Below, one piece after another: positions 1 through 10,736 of a DNA stretch of 64,000 bases. Location: the NCBI GenBank assembly GCA_008638375.1, contig CM018041.1, forward strand, positions 14,899,716 to 14,963,715, written 5' to 3'. Source of the DNA: Nyssa sinensis (taxonomy: Eukaryota > Streptophyta > Magnoliopsida > Cornales > Nyssaceae). The notes below the pieces were generated by a model. The model ran no database searches. It was not told the DNA's origin and saw nothing but the letters and a program-made list of their open reading frames with translations. The translations under genes and the position numbers were made by a program. Within the stretch, counting starts at the first letter, position 1, and each line of letters opens with the position of its first letter.

Positions 1-150
1 TGTCATTATTATCATTATCTCTTTTTGCTCTCTCTTTTATTTATGTCATGGAATATTATGCCTTGTAAATGAATACTTGAGGCTAGTTTATTCGAACTAG
101 GCGGGATGGGTGCCTAACTCCGTCCCATCTCGTACCTTAGCTCTCGGATG
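1..150 (+). mobile_element. LTR-element leader fragment (same family as 63180-63305)
   Basis: This segment matches 63180-63305 in the same orientation. Shared blocks include a 'ttcgaactaggcgggatggg' stretch followed by 'tgcctaact(cc)', a sequence type I associate with the LTR/leader of long plant Ty3/gypsy elements. Similarity stops at about position 145-150, where the sequence changes to reverse-oriented material of the same family. It is a fragment cut by the window edge; the lineage is inferred. Confidence 0.5.
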
Positions 151-680
151 ATCAAATTGCCCCTAAGATATTAAAAAAATGCCCCTTAAAAGGTTAAAAT
201 TACCAAATTACCCACATAGGGGTAAAAGGGCATGAAAATTACAAAAACACTCTTAAAAAACTAAAACGACCTTATAAAGGTAGAAAACTGCCAAAATTAT
301 CAAAATACCCTTCAAAAGAAAAATGTTAACGAAATTATTAAAATACCAGTAGACAGTGAGAACTCTCTAGAATTTACTGAATTACCCCTAAAGAGTAGGA
401 AAACACTAAAAATCGACACAATGTCATTGGAATGTAGAAAATTGGCAAAACACATTGGGGGACCAAAATGTGTAAAAATTACCAAAAATACCCCTAGGTA
501 GGAAGCGTTGTGATAACTTCCTAAAATGATGAAACTACTCCTAATCAATGAATTACTTAAATTATGCTACCAAAATGACAGAAATGCTCTTAAAACATTT
601 GGGCACTATTAGAAATTACGAATTTAACCTCGTACAATCAAGGGTCACAAAATGAGGTACCTATAGTGTGAAAAAAAACT
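151..680 (-). mobile_element. Reverse-oriented LTR fragment (matches 61960-62500)
   Basis: The reverse complement of about 600-680 aligns with 61960-62080; both carry 'acccttgattgta' followed by a diverged 'agtttcg'-like block. The rest of this segment has the same monotonous 'caaaatacccct / accaaaatg' phrasing as 62000-62500 read backwards. It lies head-on against the forward fragment at 1-150. No ORF of note. Confidence 0.5.
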
Positions 681-689
681 GAGCCATAG

Positions 690-1190
690 GTAGTTTAGAA
701 ATTTTTATTAATGATTTAGTTTACCAAGATTATCACTTAGTCAACAAACAATAGAATTTAGTTAGCCAAATTGGTATTTCAGCTCATTTGATCATAGTTT
801 GAAAATATGAAATTGCTTCACTAGAAAATTTAATCGAATAAATTTGTCCATTAGTCGACTAATTTGACTGCTAAAACTCCAAAAGAAAAACAATGGAGAA
901 ACTAGTTGACAATATTTAAACCTTATTCGACTATAATTGAAAAATATAGGGAAGCTAGAATTGAAAAATATAGGAAAACTAGAACATACTGGACAAACCA
1001 GTCGACTACATTACAATATTAGTCAACTAACCTAAAACTAGGGCAACAATTAGTTGACTATAAGTAAGACTTAGTCAACTAATTCATCGAATTTATAACT
1101 AATCACACAACATTTCAACACTTGGAACAATGCCCTAGTTGACTTAAACTTTTCTCTCTCTCAACCAAACTCTCCAAACTTAATTTTTTT
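690..1190 (+). mobile_element. Retroelement leader/LTR-like segment with gtcgact motifs
   Basis: No gene is visible. Many copies of 'agtcgacta', 'gtcaacta' and 'agttgacta' occur, the same motif set that fills the LTR copies at 3243-6060 and in the interrupted copy from 6128. It lies directly upstream of the decayed ORF at 1198 and is probably its leader or 5' LTR remnant. No primer-binding site was recognised. Confidence 0.4.
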
Positions 1191-1197
1191 CACCTCC

Positions 1198-2560
1198 ATG
1201 GCTTCTAAAACTAAAGTTCCAACATCCAAGAGGTCCTCTAAGTGTCTTACAGTTGAGGAAGAACAAGAAAAACACACTAAATCTCGACACGATACCCAAG
1301 AGTTCCTCACATTGGAAATAGCCAAACACTTTGACAACAACATTAAACATAAAACCATTATGTATGGTACGATCATCGATTTCCTTTTCCCTGAGTCATA
1401 ATGTATCCTCATAGACATACACTTTCACCACTTAGGTTGGATGAAATTTCTCTCTCTCTCTCTAATGTTTAGTATGACCATTTATTCAAACTCTTATATT
1501 CTCATTTTGCAATGCATGGATTTGTCAAAATCTCTTCTTGCATCCAAAATACCCATCTCTCCATAAACTATAACCCATTCGCTTCTATTCTCAACATCCC
1601 ATGTGGTGATTTCCAAAAATTCACCACCAACTCATGGGTCATAATATATGGTTTTGATCCCTTAGAAGCCATTAAAAATATTTATGGTGACCCCACACTT
1701 GAATAGCCCTTCAAGCCTAAAGCCTCACAACTCACCTTTAAATCTAGACTTATCCATCACATCATCACTTACAATATTCATCCTAGGGTTGAGAGTTGGG
1801 ACTATGTCACCTACATAGATATTTTCAGCATTTGGTGTGTCCTAAACTACCAATTAACCTTCCTCATCTCATTCTTCAACACATGAATGATTGCCTTAAA
1901 AAGAAAATGGGGATTTTACTCTATGCAACATTCTTACTCTTGTTTTCAAACACTTTCACCTCGATCTTGAAGGTGAAAAAGGCATATACACCACTTCCCA
2001 CACTGACATCTACTCCAAAGGTACCCTTAAGCTAATGGGGTATATGGAATTTGAATAGGGATAGGTTCCCAAAGAAAATCTTCAACCCCTCATCCACAAT
2101 AAGTCCATTGAGATGGAACATGAAAAAGACTCTTTAGAGCATCATTCTCCCTCTCATCTTTCTCCTCAGGCCTCTACTCAACCACAAAATCCAACTCCAA
2201 GCATTGATTCCTCAAATATTATCTTAGCCAAGCTTCAAGAGATGGAAAACAAAGTGCTGAAAAAAATGGATTTAATGGGGTATATGGAATTTGAATAGGG
2301 ATAGGTTCCCAAAGAAAATCTTCAACCCCTCATCCACAATAAGTCCATTGAGATGGAACATGAAAAAGACTCTTTAGAGCATCATTCTCCCTCTCATCTC
2401 TCTCCTCGGGCCTCTACTGAACCACAAAATCCAACTCCAAGCATTGATTCCTCAAATATTATCTTAGCCAAGCTTCAAGAGATGGAAAACAAAGTGCTGA
2501 AAAAAATGGATTTAATTGAAAATGAGTTGACACTAAGCTTAATGAGATGACTGAGAAGAT
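1198..2560 (+). pseudogene. Decayed plant-transposon protein ORF
   Basis: An ATG at 1198 follows a CT-rich, A-poor leader (1153-1197) and opens a 67-codon frame with the N-terminal pattern 'FLTLEIAKHFDNNIKHK'. Downstream, other frames continue a similar protein: 'ILNIPCGDFQKF' near 1585-1630, 'RVESWDYVTYIDIF' near 1785-1830, and 'LPHLILQHMNDCLKKKMGIL' near 1858-1915. The order (N-terminal helix, 'ILxIP' block, LP-L-x-HM block, charged Pro/Ser tail, coiled coil EMENKVLKKMDLIENEL) resembles the 'putative plant transposon protein' found in non-autonomous plant LTR elements. Stops and frameshifts break it repeatedly and a 240-bp duplication lies in its 3' half. A polypurine tract and LTR follow, which fits a retroelement-carried ORF. 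The family assignment is from memory of motif order and is moderate. Confidence 0.5.
2034..2513 (+). repeat. 240-bp tandem duplication (2 copies)
   Basis: 2034-2273 and 2274-2513 are near-identical head-to-tail copies; only a few positions differ (for example tct/ctc near 2160/2400 and 'ctcaacc/ctgaacc'). The period is exactly 240 bp, so the reading frame is kept. A stop (tga/tag near 2055) lies inside the unit. The unit encodes a charged segment starting MEHEKDSLEHHSPSH. Confidence 0.93.
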
Positions 2561-2819
2561 TGAAGGTATAGAAACTAATGTATGCATACCCAAGCTCAAA
2601 GTTGAGACATTATATCAACATACTGAAAGAAAGTATGGTCAAACAAGGCAAGAGGTGCTTGACATGAAGGATGTCCTCACTGACATCCTCAATTCTAGGA
2701 TGAGGAGATTTTTTCTGATAAAGATAAAGGCAAGAAGAAAACTAAAAATTCTATTTTTTAGAATAACTTTGCATTTTTTATGGTTTGTTTGTACTTGTGT
2801 ATCATATTTGATCTTGTAA
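2547..2819 (+). pseudogene. Tail of the retroelement ORF (coiled-coil-like)
   Basis: Ninety-codon frame overlapping the end of the decayed ORF by a frameshift. The start 'MTEKIEGIETNV' continues the charged heptad-like pattern seen just upstream; the end is hydrophobic and probably non-genuine. There is no promoter or separate function to propose, so it is best treated as the shifted C-terminal part of the element's protein. Confidence 0.35.
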
Positions 2820-3228
2820 AAATCTTTGAATGTCTCTTGAATTTGTACCCAATCAATGATATTAATGAAAACGTATTTTTTTATATACTATGTGTCAATG
2901 TGATCGATGTATAACTACGTGCAAAAATCATATCTATATGACAATTATAACTTACCCATGTTCATATGCATAACAAGCTTTTATTGGGACTTAAAAGTAA
3001 GAAGTTGCACAAGTTTTAACAATTGTTGAACATACATGCACCTTGATATATAGGGTGAGATAACCTTTAAATGCCTTTAAAAATATTAAAAAATCAAACT
3101 CAACGCATAAAATCAAAATCTTGTGATATATGCATTTTGATAGGGTGAGCTTTATAATTGCTTGTCTTTATTCCTTATCAATTTTGAGATTTATTTGCAT
3201 TTAAAAGCATCAATAGTTTATCATCATC

Positions 3229-3242
3229 AAAAAGGGGGAGAA
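3229..3242 (+). other. Polypurine tract of the LTR element
   Basis: A purine run 'aaaaagggggagaa' preceded by 'atcatc' sits immediately before a TGTT start. This 'atcatcaaaaagggggaga-TGTT' arrangement is typical of SIRE/Maximus-type Ty1/copia 3' ends. It sets the element orientation as plus. Confidence 0.65.
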
Positions 3243-4451
3243 TGTTAACCCTAAAGGTTTCAAAGCAAGGGCATCGTAATAATTTTGATTATAACAAGAC
3301 ATTGATCAGATCTACTAATGTTTCATCTCAAGTAATAATGCAAATAGATCAACTAGTTCAAAAAAAGTTTGACCAATGATTGAAAAATTCAACAAAATAA
3401 TGACATCCACTCAAGACCAAGCATTAAAGCCAAACTCAAGCAAAGTAAAAGCATTAAAGCCTATGGAATCAAGTGAAGAATTATTTTTTTTTAATATTTT
3501 GGGTTTTGAGTGACTTAGGATTGATTGATCATAAATCTAATGCTCTCAGTATTTAAATAACTAACTAAAATCAAACACAAAATAATTTTTCAAAAGGAAT
3601 CATTGACATACCTTGAGATTTGAAAAATCAATTACATTGGAATTTAAAACATTGAACAAAATAGGCAAAATATCAAAACCATCAAAAGTAGTCAACTAAG
3701 TTGTAGAACTAGCCAATTATATTTCTCTAACAAAATATGCCCATTTTGACTCTATTAAATCCAATCAACTAAGTCTATTTGTGAAAAAACGTGAACATCA
3801 TGCCACTGAAAAATGTAGTCAACTAAATTGATGAACCAGTCGACTAAATATTTTTTTCAAAATTGATCATCTTGCCACGATCGACCGAATTATAATGTAT
3901 TCGACTCCATTACGATTTTTTTGACTAAGTTTATCAAATATGGCACTTTCAAACTGATTTGAAAGCTTCAATGGCTATAATTTATTTCTAATGGCTATAT
4001 ATCTTTGAAATGCCTATATAAGATAGGTTCAAAAAGCATTTATTATCAACTCTTACACTATCACATTCAAGTGACTTGATATTGCATTTATTTCATATTT
4101 TAGATCTCAAAATTTTACTCATCGTTTATTAATCAATTATTAGATAGTGATATTCATTGTACCAAATTAAGTATAGAAGAGAATAGGCCTTGGTGTAAAT
4201 CTTTATATTATCATTATTGTGGGATTTTGAGGTTATGTTGCCCTTATGAAGTAAAATAAGATTTTTCTTGGCTTAAGAGTGGGGAGCTCTTCAATGTAAA
4301 GATTTGATCTCTACCTACACCTATAAGGAGTTCACATAGTGAAAATCTCAAGTAGAGAGGTTGGGTCGAGGATGTACGATAATCTGAACCTCATAAAAAC
4401 CTCAAGGTAACTCTCTCTACTATCTCTCTCTCTTATTTACTTTATTGGTTG
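3243..4451 (+). mobile_element. 3' LTR (SIRE/copia-like), plus orientation
   Basis: Begins TGTTAACCC right after the polypurine tract. It carries the gtcgact/gtcaact motif cluster (3690-3920), a 'ttttgggttttgagtgactt' block and a CT-rich end with 'gaacctcataaaaacctcaag'. The reverse complement of 4452-6060 is a diverged copy of the same LTR. The right end is estimated from where that inverted copy begins; no target duplication could be paired because the left part of the element is rearranged. Confidence 0.55.
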
Positions 4452-6060
4452 TGTTGCCCAAATATTTATCCTAGAGGGGGATGAATAGGATATTTTATGA
4501 ATATTGACAACTTTTACAAACTTTAAAAATGAATGCAAGATATGCACAAGTATATAAAAGAGTAGAGAGAGAATGAGAGAGAGCAAACATAACGATTTTA
4601 TGATATTCGAAAAACTTTCTATGTCCTCGACTCAAGCATCCCCACTTGCAGTTTTTTCAGTATCTTGATCTCCTTTACAAGTGGAGGTCAAACTTTTACA
4701 ACAAGAACTCCTAGCTCTTTGCCTAGAAAAATATACCATTTTACCTTACAAGAGTAGCTCCTACCTGCAAATATTACCGCAATAAAAAGATACAAAGTTG
4801 TTTACCAATAAGTACTCTCTTAAAGAGTTTATTGGTACAATAAAATCCACTCTCTAAAGATTGATCAAGTGTAAGCTCAAAGTATTTAAGATGAATAGAA
4901 CTTTTAGATCTAGGTTTTCAATAAATGAGATCTAAAGTCATTAACAAGGATGTAGAAGTTAAAGCTTGTAAAGAGATAGTAATAAATACTATAGAGAACC
5001 CCTATTTATAGTACTTTAAAGAATATATCATTTGGATTCAAAATAAAGTCATTCCCTCCTATTTCATCTGTTCAAAATTTGAATTTTCAAGTACCAAATC
5101 GACAAAAATAGTCGACTAATTAAAGTTCTGGTTGATTGATCAGCTTAACTAATTTTTCTAGAGAGTTTGAGGTTCATGTGTTTAAGAATATTTAGTCGAC
5201 TAGTTCTTGGAGTCAGTCGACTAATTTTTGATAGACTGTTTTTGCCCTTGAAAGTCAGTCGATTACTTTAATCAATTAGTCGACTGGTTTGGACACTAGG
5301 TTCAGGCTGTGTACAAAAATGGTCACTCAGTCAACTGGTTCTTAGAATTTGTTAACTAGTTTTGACAATGTAAAAGTGAGTCATAAGAATCAATCAATTG
5401 TTTCTTGGATAGATCTGTAAAATGAGCCAAGCTATTCAAGTTTAGCTCGTGATCTGCTCGGGTAATAGGCTCGTTCGAGATCAGGCTTGCAAGAAAAATA
5501 AGATAAGTTTTAACATATTTTGAGGCTCATTAATTTATTGAGCTTGACTTGAGTTTGACTCGTTAAGTCAAAAGTAGTCTAATACTATATAAAATTTCAA
5601 GTTATTTGAGCTCGACTAGCGATCGACTCGATTAAAAGCTCATTCAAGATTAACTCAAAAAATTAATAAACCGAGTTTGAACATAATTTAAAGCTCATTT
5701 ATTTTAGTGAGTCGACCTTGAATAATCCACTACTCAACTTAGCTTGACTCATTTACACTCCTATTCTTGGAACAAGTCAACTGGTTTTAATAGCTTAGGC
5801 ATCATTGCTTATTTTTCACTAGTGTTCCTTTTTAAAAACCTTTTGATCTTTCAAAACTTAAAGTATATCAATGTGTTATTCTGAAAATTATTTTTAGGAT
5901 TAGTTAAAGTTGATCATTTTAAATATTAAGAGCTTACATTTAATGATCAATCTAAATTAAATCACTCAAAACCCAAAATAATAAAATTAAAGTCTTCTCT
6001 TGACTTATCTTGATTCCTTGGACTTGAGAGCATCCATTTATTTGGATTATCATGAGAACA
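4452..6060 (-). mobile_element. LTR copy of the gtcgact family, minus orientation
   Basis: Starts with 'tgttgcccaaat', passes through 'cctagagggggatgaatagg', and ends 'catgagaaca' (reverse complement TGTTCTC). On the minus strand it shares the 'ttttgggttttgagtga' block and the following 'attgatcat' with the LTR at 3243. Dense gtcgact motifs lie at 5100-5390. A hAT-type MITE (5409-5762) is nested inside. No PBS or PPT was found on either side, so it is probably a solo LTR, but the 5-bp flanks do not match. The boundaries are estimates. Confidence 0.5.
5409..5762. mobile_element. hAT-type MITE with 8-bp TSD
   Basis: Terminal segments are inverted: the left end reads 'ctgtaaaatgagccaagct' and the right end reads 'agcttgactcatttacactc'. 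Flanks are tttcttgg (5401-5408) and attcttgg (5763-5770), an 8-bp duplication with one mismatch, as expected for hAT. Removing it restores a continuous LTR sequence around 'caattgtttcttggaacaag'. Internal sequence is rich in 'gagctcgact' phrases typical of this widespread plant MITE type. No coding capacity. Confidence 0.78.
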
Positions 6061-6127
6061 ATACACTTGATTCGATTTCGACTTTGAAGTTTATGTTTTG
6101 AGTGGAGTTTTTTTTATTGCCTAGTTA
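6061..6127. other. Spacer between two LTR copies
   Basis: Short unassigned stretch, including 'ttttttttattg', between the end of the first minus-oriented LTR copy and the start of the second. No feature is seen. Confidence 0.4.
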
Positions 6128-6403
6128 TGTACCCAAGAGAGGGTGAATTAGGTATTTAAAAAGTATTGGCAACTTTTACAACTTTAAAATGTAAATGCAA
6201 ATAAAGCAAAATAATATAAAAGTGCAGAGAGAATAGAACAAACACAAAGATTTTTATGAGGTTCGGAAAGCTTCCTACGTCCTCTACCCAAGCTCCCTGC
6301 TTAAATTCTACTATGTGAACTCCTTCCTAGATGGAGATCAAACTTTTACAATGAAGAGATCCATGCTCTTAATCCCAGAAAACATCCCATTTTACCTCAC
6401 AAG

Positions 6404-6528
6404 TGTAAAGATATGGAAATTTTTTTTTTTTTGAGATGAAAATTTTTATTTAATTATTGTTATTATTATTATTATTATTATTATGAGTGTGATCAAGTGT
6501 ATGCATGTGTGTGTAAATTTAATACACT

Positions 6529-6559
<31 letters not shown>

Positions 6560-9319
6560 GAATATGTCAGACTGTGTATATATATGTAATACATAATTAT
6601 ATACACATATATGTATGTATGTGTGTATGTCAGGTGGAGTGTGGGCACGGTTGTGTGTGTGTGTGGGATTGAGTGTGGAACACTCAATGGAGAGTGGTGG
6701 CTGGCAGTAGGTGGTTGAGTGTGTGAGAGGATATCAGAGTATGGGTGTGCAGACTGTAGAGAGAGAAAATAATGTGTGTATATACGTATAGCTTCAGTGG
6801 GTTAGAAAGAAAGATAGAAAGAGGGAGAGTGAGGTGGGAAACAGAGAAAGAAGAGAGGAATCCTGAAGTCAGACCAAGAAGGAAGCAAAAAGGGAAAGAG
6901 AGAGAGGAGCTGCACCCGAGAGAAAATTCGAAAATAGGTATGTGATGTGTAGTTTCTATTTTATTTTAAATGAGCATGATGGTTGGTTTAAATTACAAGG
7001 TCTTGTAGTGCATTAAATGGTGATTATTTTGCAAAAAGAATCATGAAAAATGAGAAAGAAATGAAGTAGAACAACTAGGTTGCAGGTTTATAGGATATTT
7101 CGGTGTTAGGGTTCCATGCTTTAAAAACTGGTTTGAATGATAAGAGGTATACGTATATGATATAGGAACTGATATAGGGAAGAAATAAGTTAAAACAGTA
7201 TAAGAATAACCAAGAAATCAAAGAAATACAATTGACCGGAGCTTGCCGAAAAACTGATCTGGGTGCCGAAATATTAGAGTGTTTAAGGCCCTAAGTAGTT
7301 TCAAAAGAGTCTTCGATATCTTAGGATCAATTTAGTGCAAAAATAGCTAAAAACCAACGTAAAAAACCCAAGGAAAATAGAGAAAGGAGTTGCAGTCCGG
7401 CGGTTGGCCCGAATCCCAGTCGGGGAAGACAACCGGTGTGCAGGCCGGAAAAGCGTGGGAGAGAGGGGCGAGCTGGGCCTATTGCTTTGGGCCTGATTTC
7501 TGGTTTGGGCTGTTAGGTTTAAAAAGGGATGTGGGCTGGGTTGTTTAATTTAAAGGGAGAATTGGGCCGTTTTAATTGAGCCCAACAAAAAAGAAAAAAA
7601 AAAAAAAAGGGAAAGGGTGGGGCGAGACTCGAACCAGGGTCGTGCACGTGGGGGAGAGGCGCGTGACCAAGTGGGACGGTTACCAACCGTACCCACTGTG
7701 CACAGAAAATATATATATGTCATGCCTGATTCTATTTTCTTTGTAATTAAAATTTATTTAATTAAATAAAATTAAATACTCTAAATTGGCCCGACACCCA
7801 AACGAGACAAGCCATATATGTTTTCTAACTATCTTGGACCTCCTAAGACCAACGGTGAGGTCCGTGATGCGAGATGAGGTCCCAAAAAATAAAAGACCCG
7901 TAGAACCCTTAAAAATTATCAAAATGCCCCTGAGTCAAAACACAGTCAAACGAACTCCGAATTAAGTAAACGAATAGTGAAATCTTATTATCTCGAACAC
8001 TCCGAACTCAATCGTGGAGTCCGATTCACGAGGAAAGGCCTTGGGAAATGGGAACCCGTGAGAGTGTAAAATAACCGTTTTGCCCTTTTTAAACCGAACG
8101 TCCAAATTAAAATCCGCAAAGGGCAAAACCTATTTTTTTCAGAGTTTCAGACCCAATGGTAGAATTTAATTAGCAAAATAGAAATTAGTAAAATAAAGAC
8201 ATAAAACTTGATGAATAGCATCATTCAAGTAGCAAACAGATTGAATTGTATTTTTGTGATATTAGGGACACCGACAGGCAAGGAGAAGGTGGTCTAACCT
8301 TCTATACTATCACTGTTGACTCCACCACCTTGCGAGCACGGTTTACTAGGGTTGAGACCCACCCGACAGGTATGGTGTTTTGTTAATGTTAGAAATGAAG
8401 TTAAGTTAGGAATATTCTGTGAATAATTGGAATGACTTATGTGTTTATTTGGAATGTATTTGCTTGATACCTTGGAGTTGGTTGTTCACTTGCTTATGTG
8501 TCACTTGCGTTCTTTTAGAGTTTAGTAATGGGAAGATACATGAACAATGATGTATGAATGCATGAGATATACAATTACATGAAATAAGTTGATGCTTTGA
8601 TTATTATTGATACTCCAAATGTGATATTTCATTAAAAGCATGCCTTATTGAGATTACGTCATTATGTGCCGCATTCGAAGCATATTGGCATAGGGTGAAT
8701 TCCTTGGACACATGGCGTGAGTTGAGCACGTGGTGCTATGCATTATGAGGGTGTAGATCTTGTGGTGAAAAACCCAAAATTGGCCATTGCATTGGTTCCT
8801 GATCCATCGGGGGGCTGCCCGTAAAGGGAATTGGTACTCCGGACCATCGGGGGAAGGCCCGTAAAGGAGACATGGGTGTGGCATCGAGTGCATGGGTGCG
8901 TCATGCATATTTTCATTGCATTGTGTTTGAGAAGCATTTAGAGATAAATGTACACTTTGCACATGTCACGCCTTAGCTTTATTTCTTGTATTAGCATCAC
9001 ATTATACCAGCAGTTGAGCTGACCCATTCGTGGGACATACATTACAGATGAGGATGCCCAGCTACCTGAGACCCAGTGATACCTCGATAGGATGGAGCAC
9101 TTGGTGTATTTTGGCCCATGAGGCTTATATTTTGTGATGTAAGGGCTTAAGCCCAAATGACCATACAAACGGTGTATTCATGGGATGTACCTTACGTTAT
9201 CTTATGTATTGATGGGAATGGATGCATGTTCAGTGAATCTATTTATATTGTCCTTTATTTTATTTTATTTTCTGTCACGTCAATCGCGCCTCGGGTTTGT
9301 AGAAATTCGGGGCGTGACA
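6404..9319 (+). mobile_element. Solo long LTR 1 (2.9 kb), TSD ACAAG
   Basis: Starts TGTAAAGATATGG and ends GGGGCGTGACA, flanked by ACAAG at 6399-6403 and 9320-9324. It has no PBS, PPT or pol ORF inside, so it fits a solo LTR of a long-LTR Ty3/gypsy-like (Tekay/Del-type, inferred) family. Visible parts: microsatellites and a palindrome TTGAGTGT-gga-ACACTCAA at 6669-6687; an antisense tRNA-like 'actcgaacc' block near 7626-7700; three degenerate 'caacggtgaggtcc'-type units near 7850, 8010 and 8150; a possible splice donor near 8370; GC-rich 'catcgggg..gcccgtaaagg' repeats at 8805-8866; and a terminal block before 9319. Small ORFs inside are shadows. Confidence 0.88.
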
Positions 9320-10146
9320 ACAAGGGTCATCTACCCTCAGAGGTCTCACCACAATGAGAAATACAAAGATGAACACCAAGATTTACTCTCTTCTAAAGCT
9401 GGTTTGGCACAATAAAGATCACTCCTTGATGATTGATCAATAAATGCTTTGAGTATTTAAGATGAAGAGAATTTTGAGATCTAAATCTAGCAATAAATGA
9501 GGGCTCAAGTCTAGCAGAAGGATTGAAAGTTAAAACATATGAGTTGTTAGCAATAAATTCTATATAGAACCTCTATTTATAGACCTTTGAAGAATATAGT
9601 CGTTAGATCTAAAAACTAGTCATTTCCCCCTTCCAGATCAATTTAAAATTTAAATTTGAAACTACCAGATCAAAAAATTCAATCGATTAACTTCATGATT
9701 CAGTCGACTGAATCATAATTCAGTTGACTAAAGAACTAAACTAATCTGTCTAGAGGGTAAAGGTTTCTTTTGTTAAAAGGTTATTCAGTCACTTGCATCT
9801 TCCAAAATCATTTTGTGCACAAAATGGCTTATGTGATTCAGTCGAATGATGTTCAATTTAGTCAACTTAATTAGTCTACTGAATTTGACAGTTTTGCAAT
9901 ATTGCTTATTTTGTTTAATGTTCTGATTTTCAAATGACTTGATTTTTCAAGGGTTAAAGTATATCAATGAAACCCTTTGAAAAATCATTTTGTAATTGAT
10001 TTTAATTAATCACATGAATATTAAATGCATTAAGTTCATGATCAATCAATCCTTTTAAAGTTTTCAACTCCAATTAACTTGATTTTTCAAATCTTGATGT
10101 ATATAAATATTTCCTTTTGAAAAAATATTTTGTGATTAATTTTAAC

Positions 10147-10694
10147 TGTAACACCCCGAATTTATTTTCCTACTTAATTAATGTAATGAAGTCCATTTGG
10201 GAAATTAATGTAGTAATTTGGCTATTTTAAGCATTGTTTTATCGCAATTAAAACTCGAATTAGCTAATTATGAAAAACCCAAGAAAGTACAAACAGACCC
10301 TAGACCTTGGACAATAAAGATAATCCGAATAGAAAATGACCGGAAGAAACCGCGTCGAAAAAGGAGCTATGGAACAAAAGTTAGAGCAGAAATAGTGAAA
10401 TTGAATTATCGTGCCAACCAAACAAGGTCTTAACCTCAAATAAGGAAAAAAGATAATCAAAAAGTGACCAAGAGGAATTGAACCCTTGACCTATGGAAGG
10501 GAAATAATGTCACTCAAAAAGTTACCAACTAGGCTGCAGACTACTTTGTGCACATACACACCAAGATATGTATATAACCTCAAATTAGCCCAAGCCACCT
10601 CACAAATTGGCCAATGGCCTTGCATGCAAACCCCTCATTATTGCCTTACATCAGAACCTCTCACTTCAATCTTTCAACTCCATGACTGCACTGG

Positions 10695-10736
<42 letters not shown>

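Noticed and set aside
7626..7700. A functional tRNA gene on the minus strand of solo LTR 1.
   Set aside because: Only fragments of B-box-like and A-box-like sequence are present and no cloverleaf can be drawn; related blocks in other LTRs vary in the same way.
8654..8962. 102-codon minus-strand ORF with many His/Met/Pro.
   Set aside because: It lies wholly inside solo LTR 1 and has no family motif or conserved counterpart in the related LTRs.
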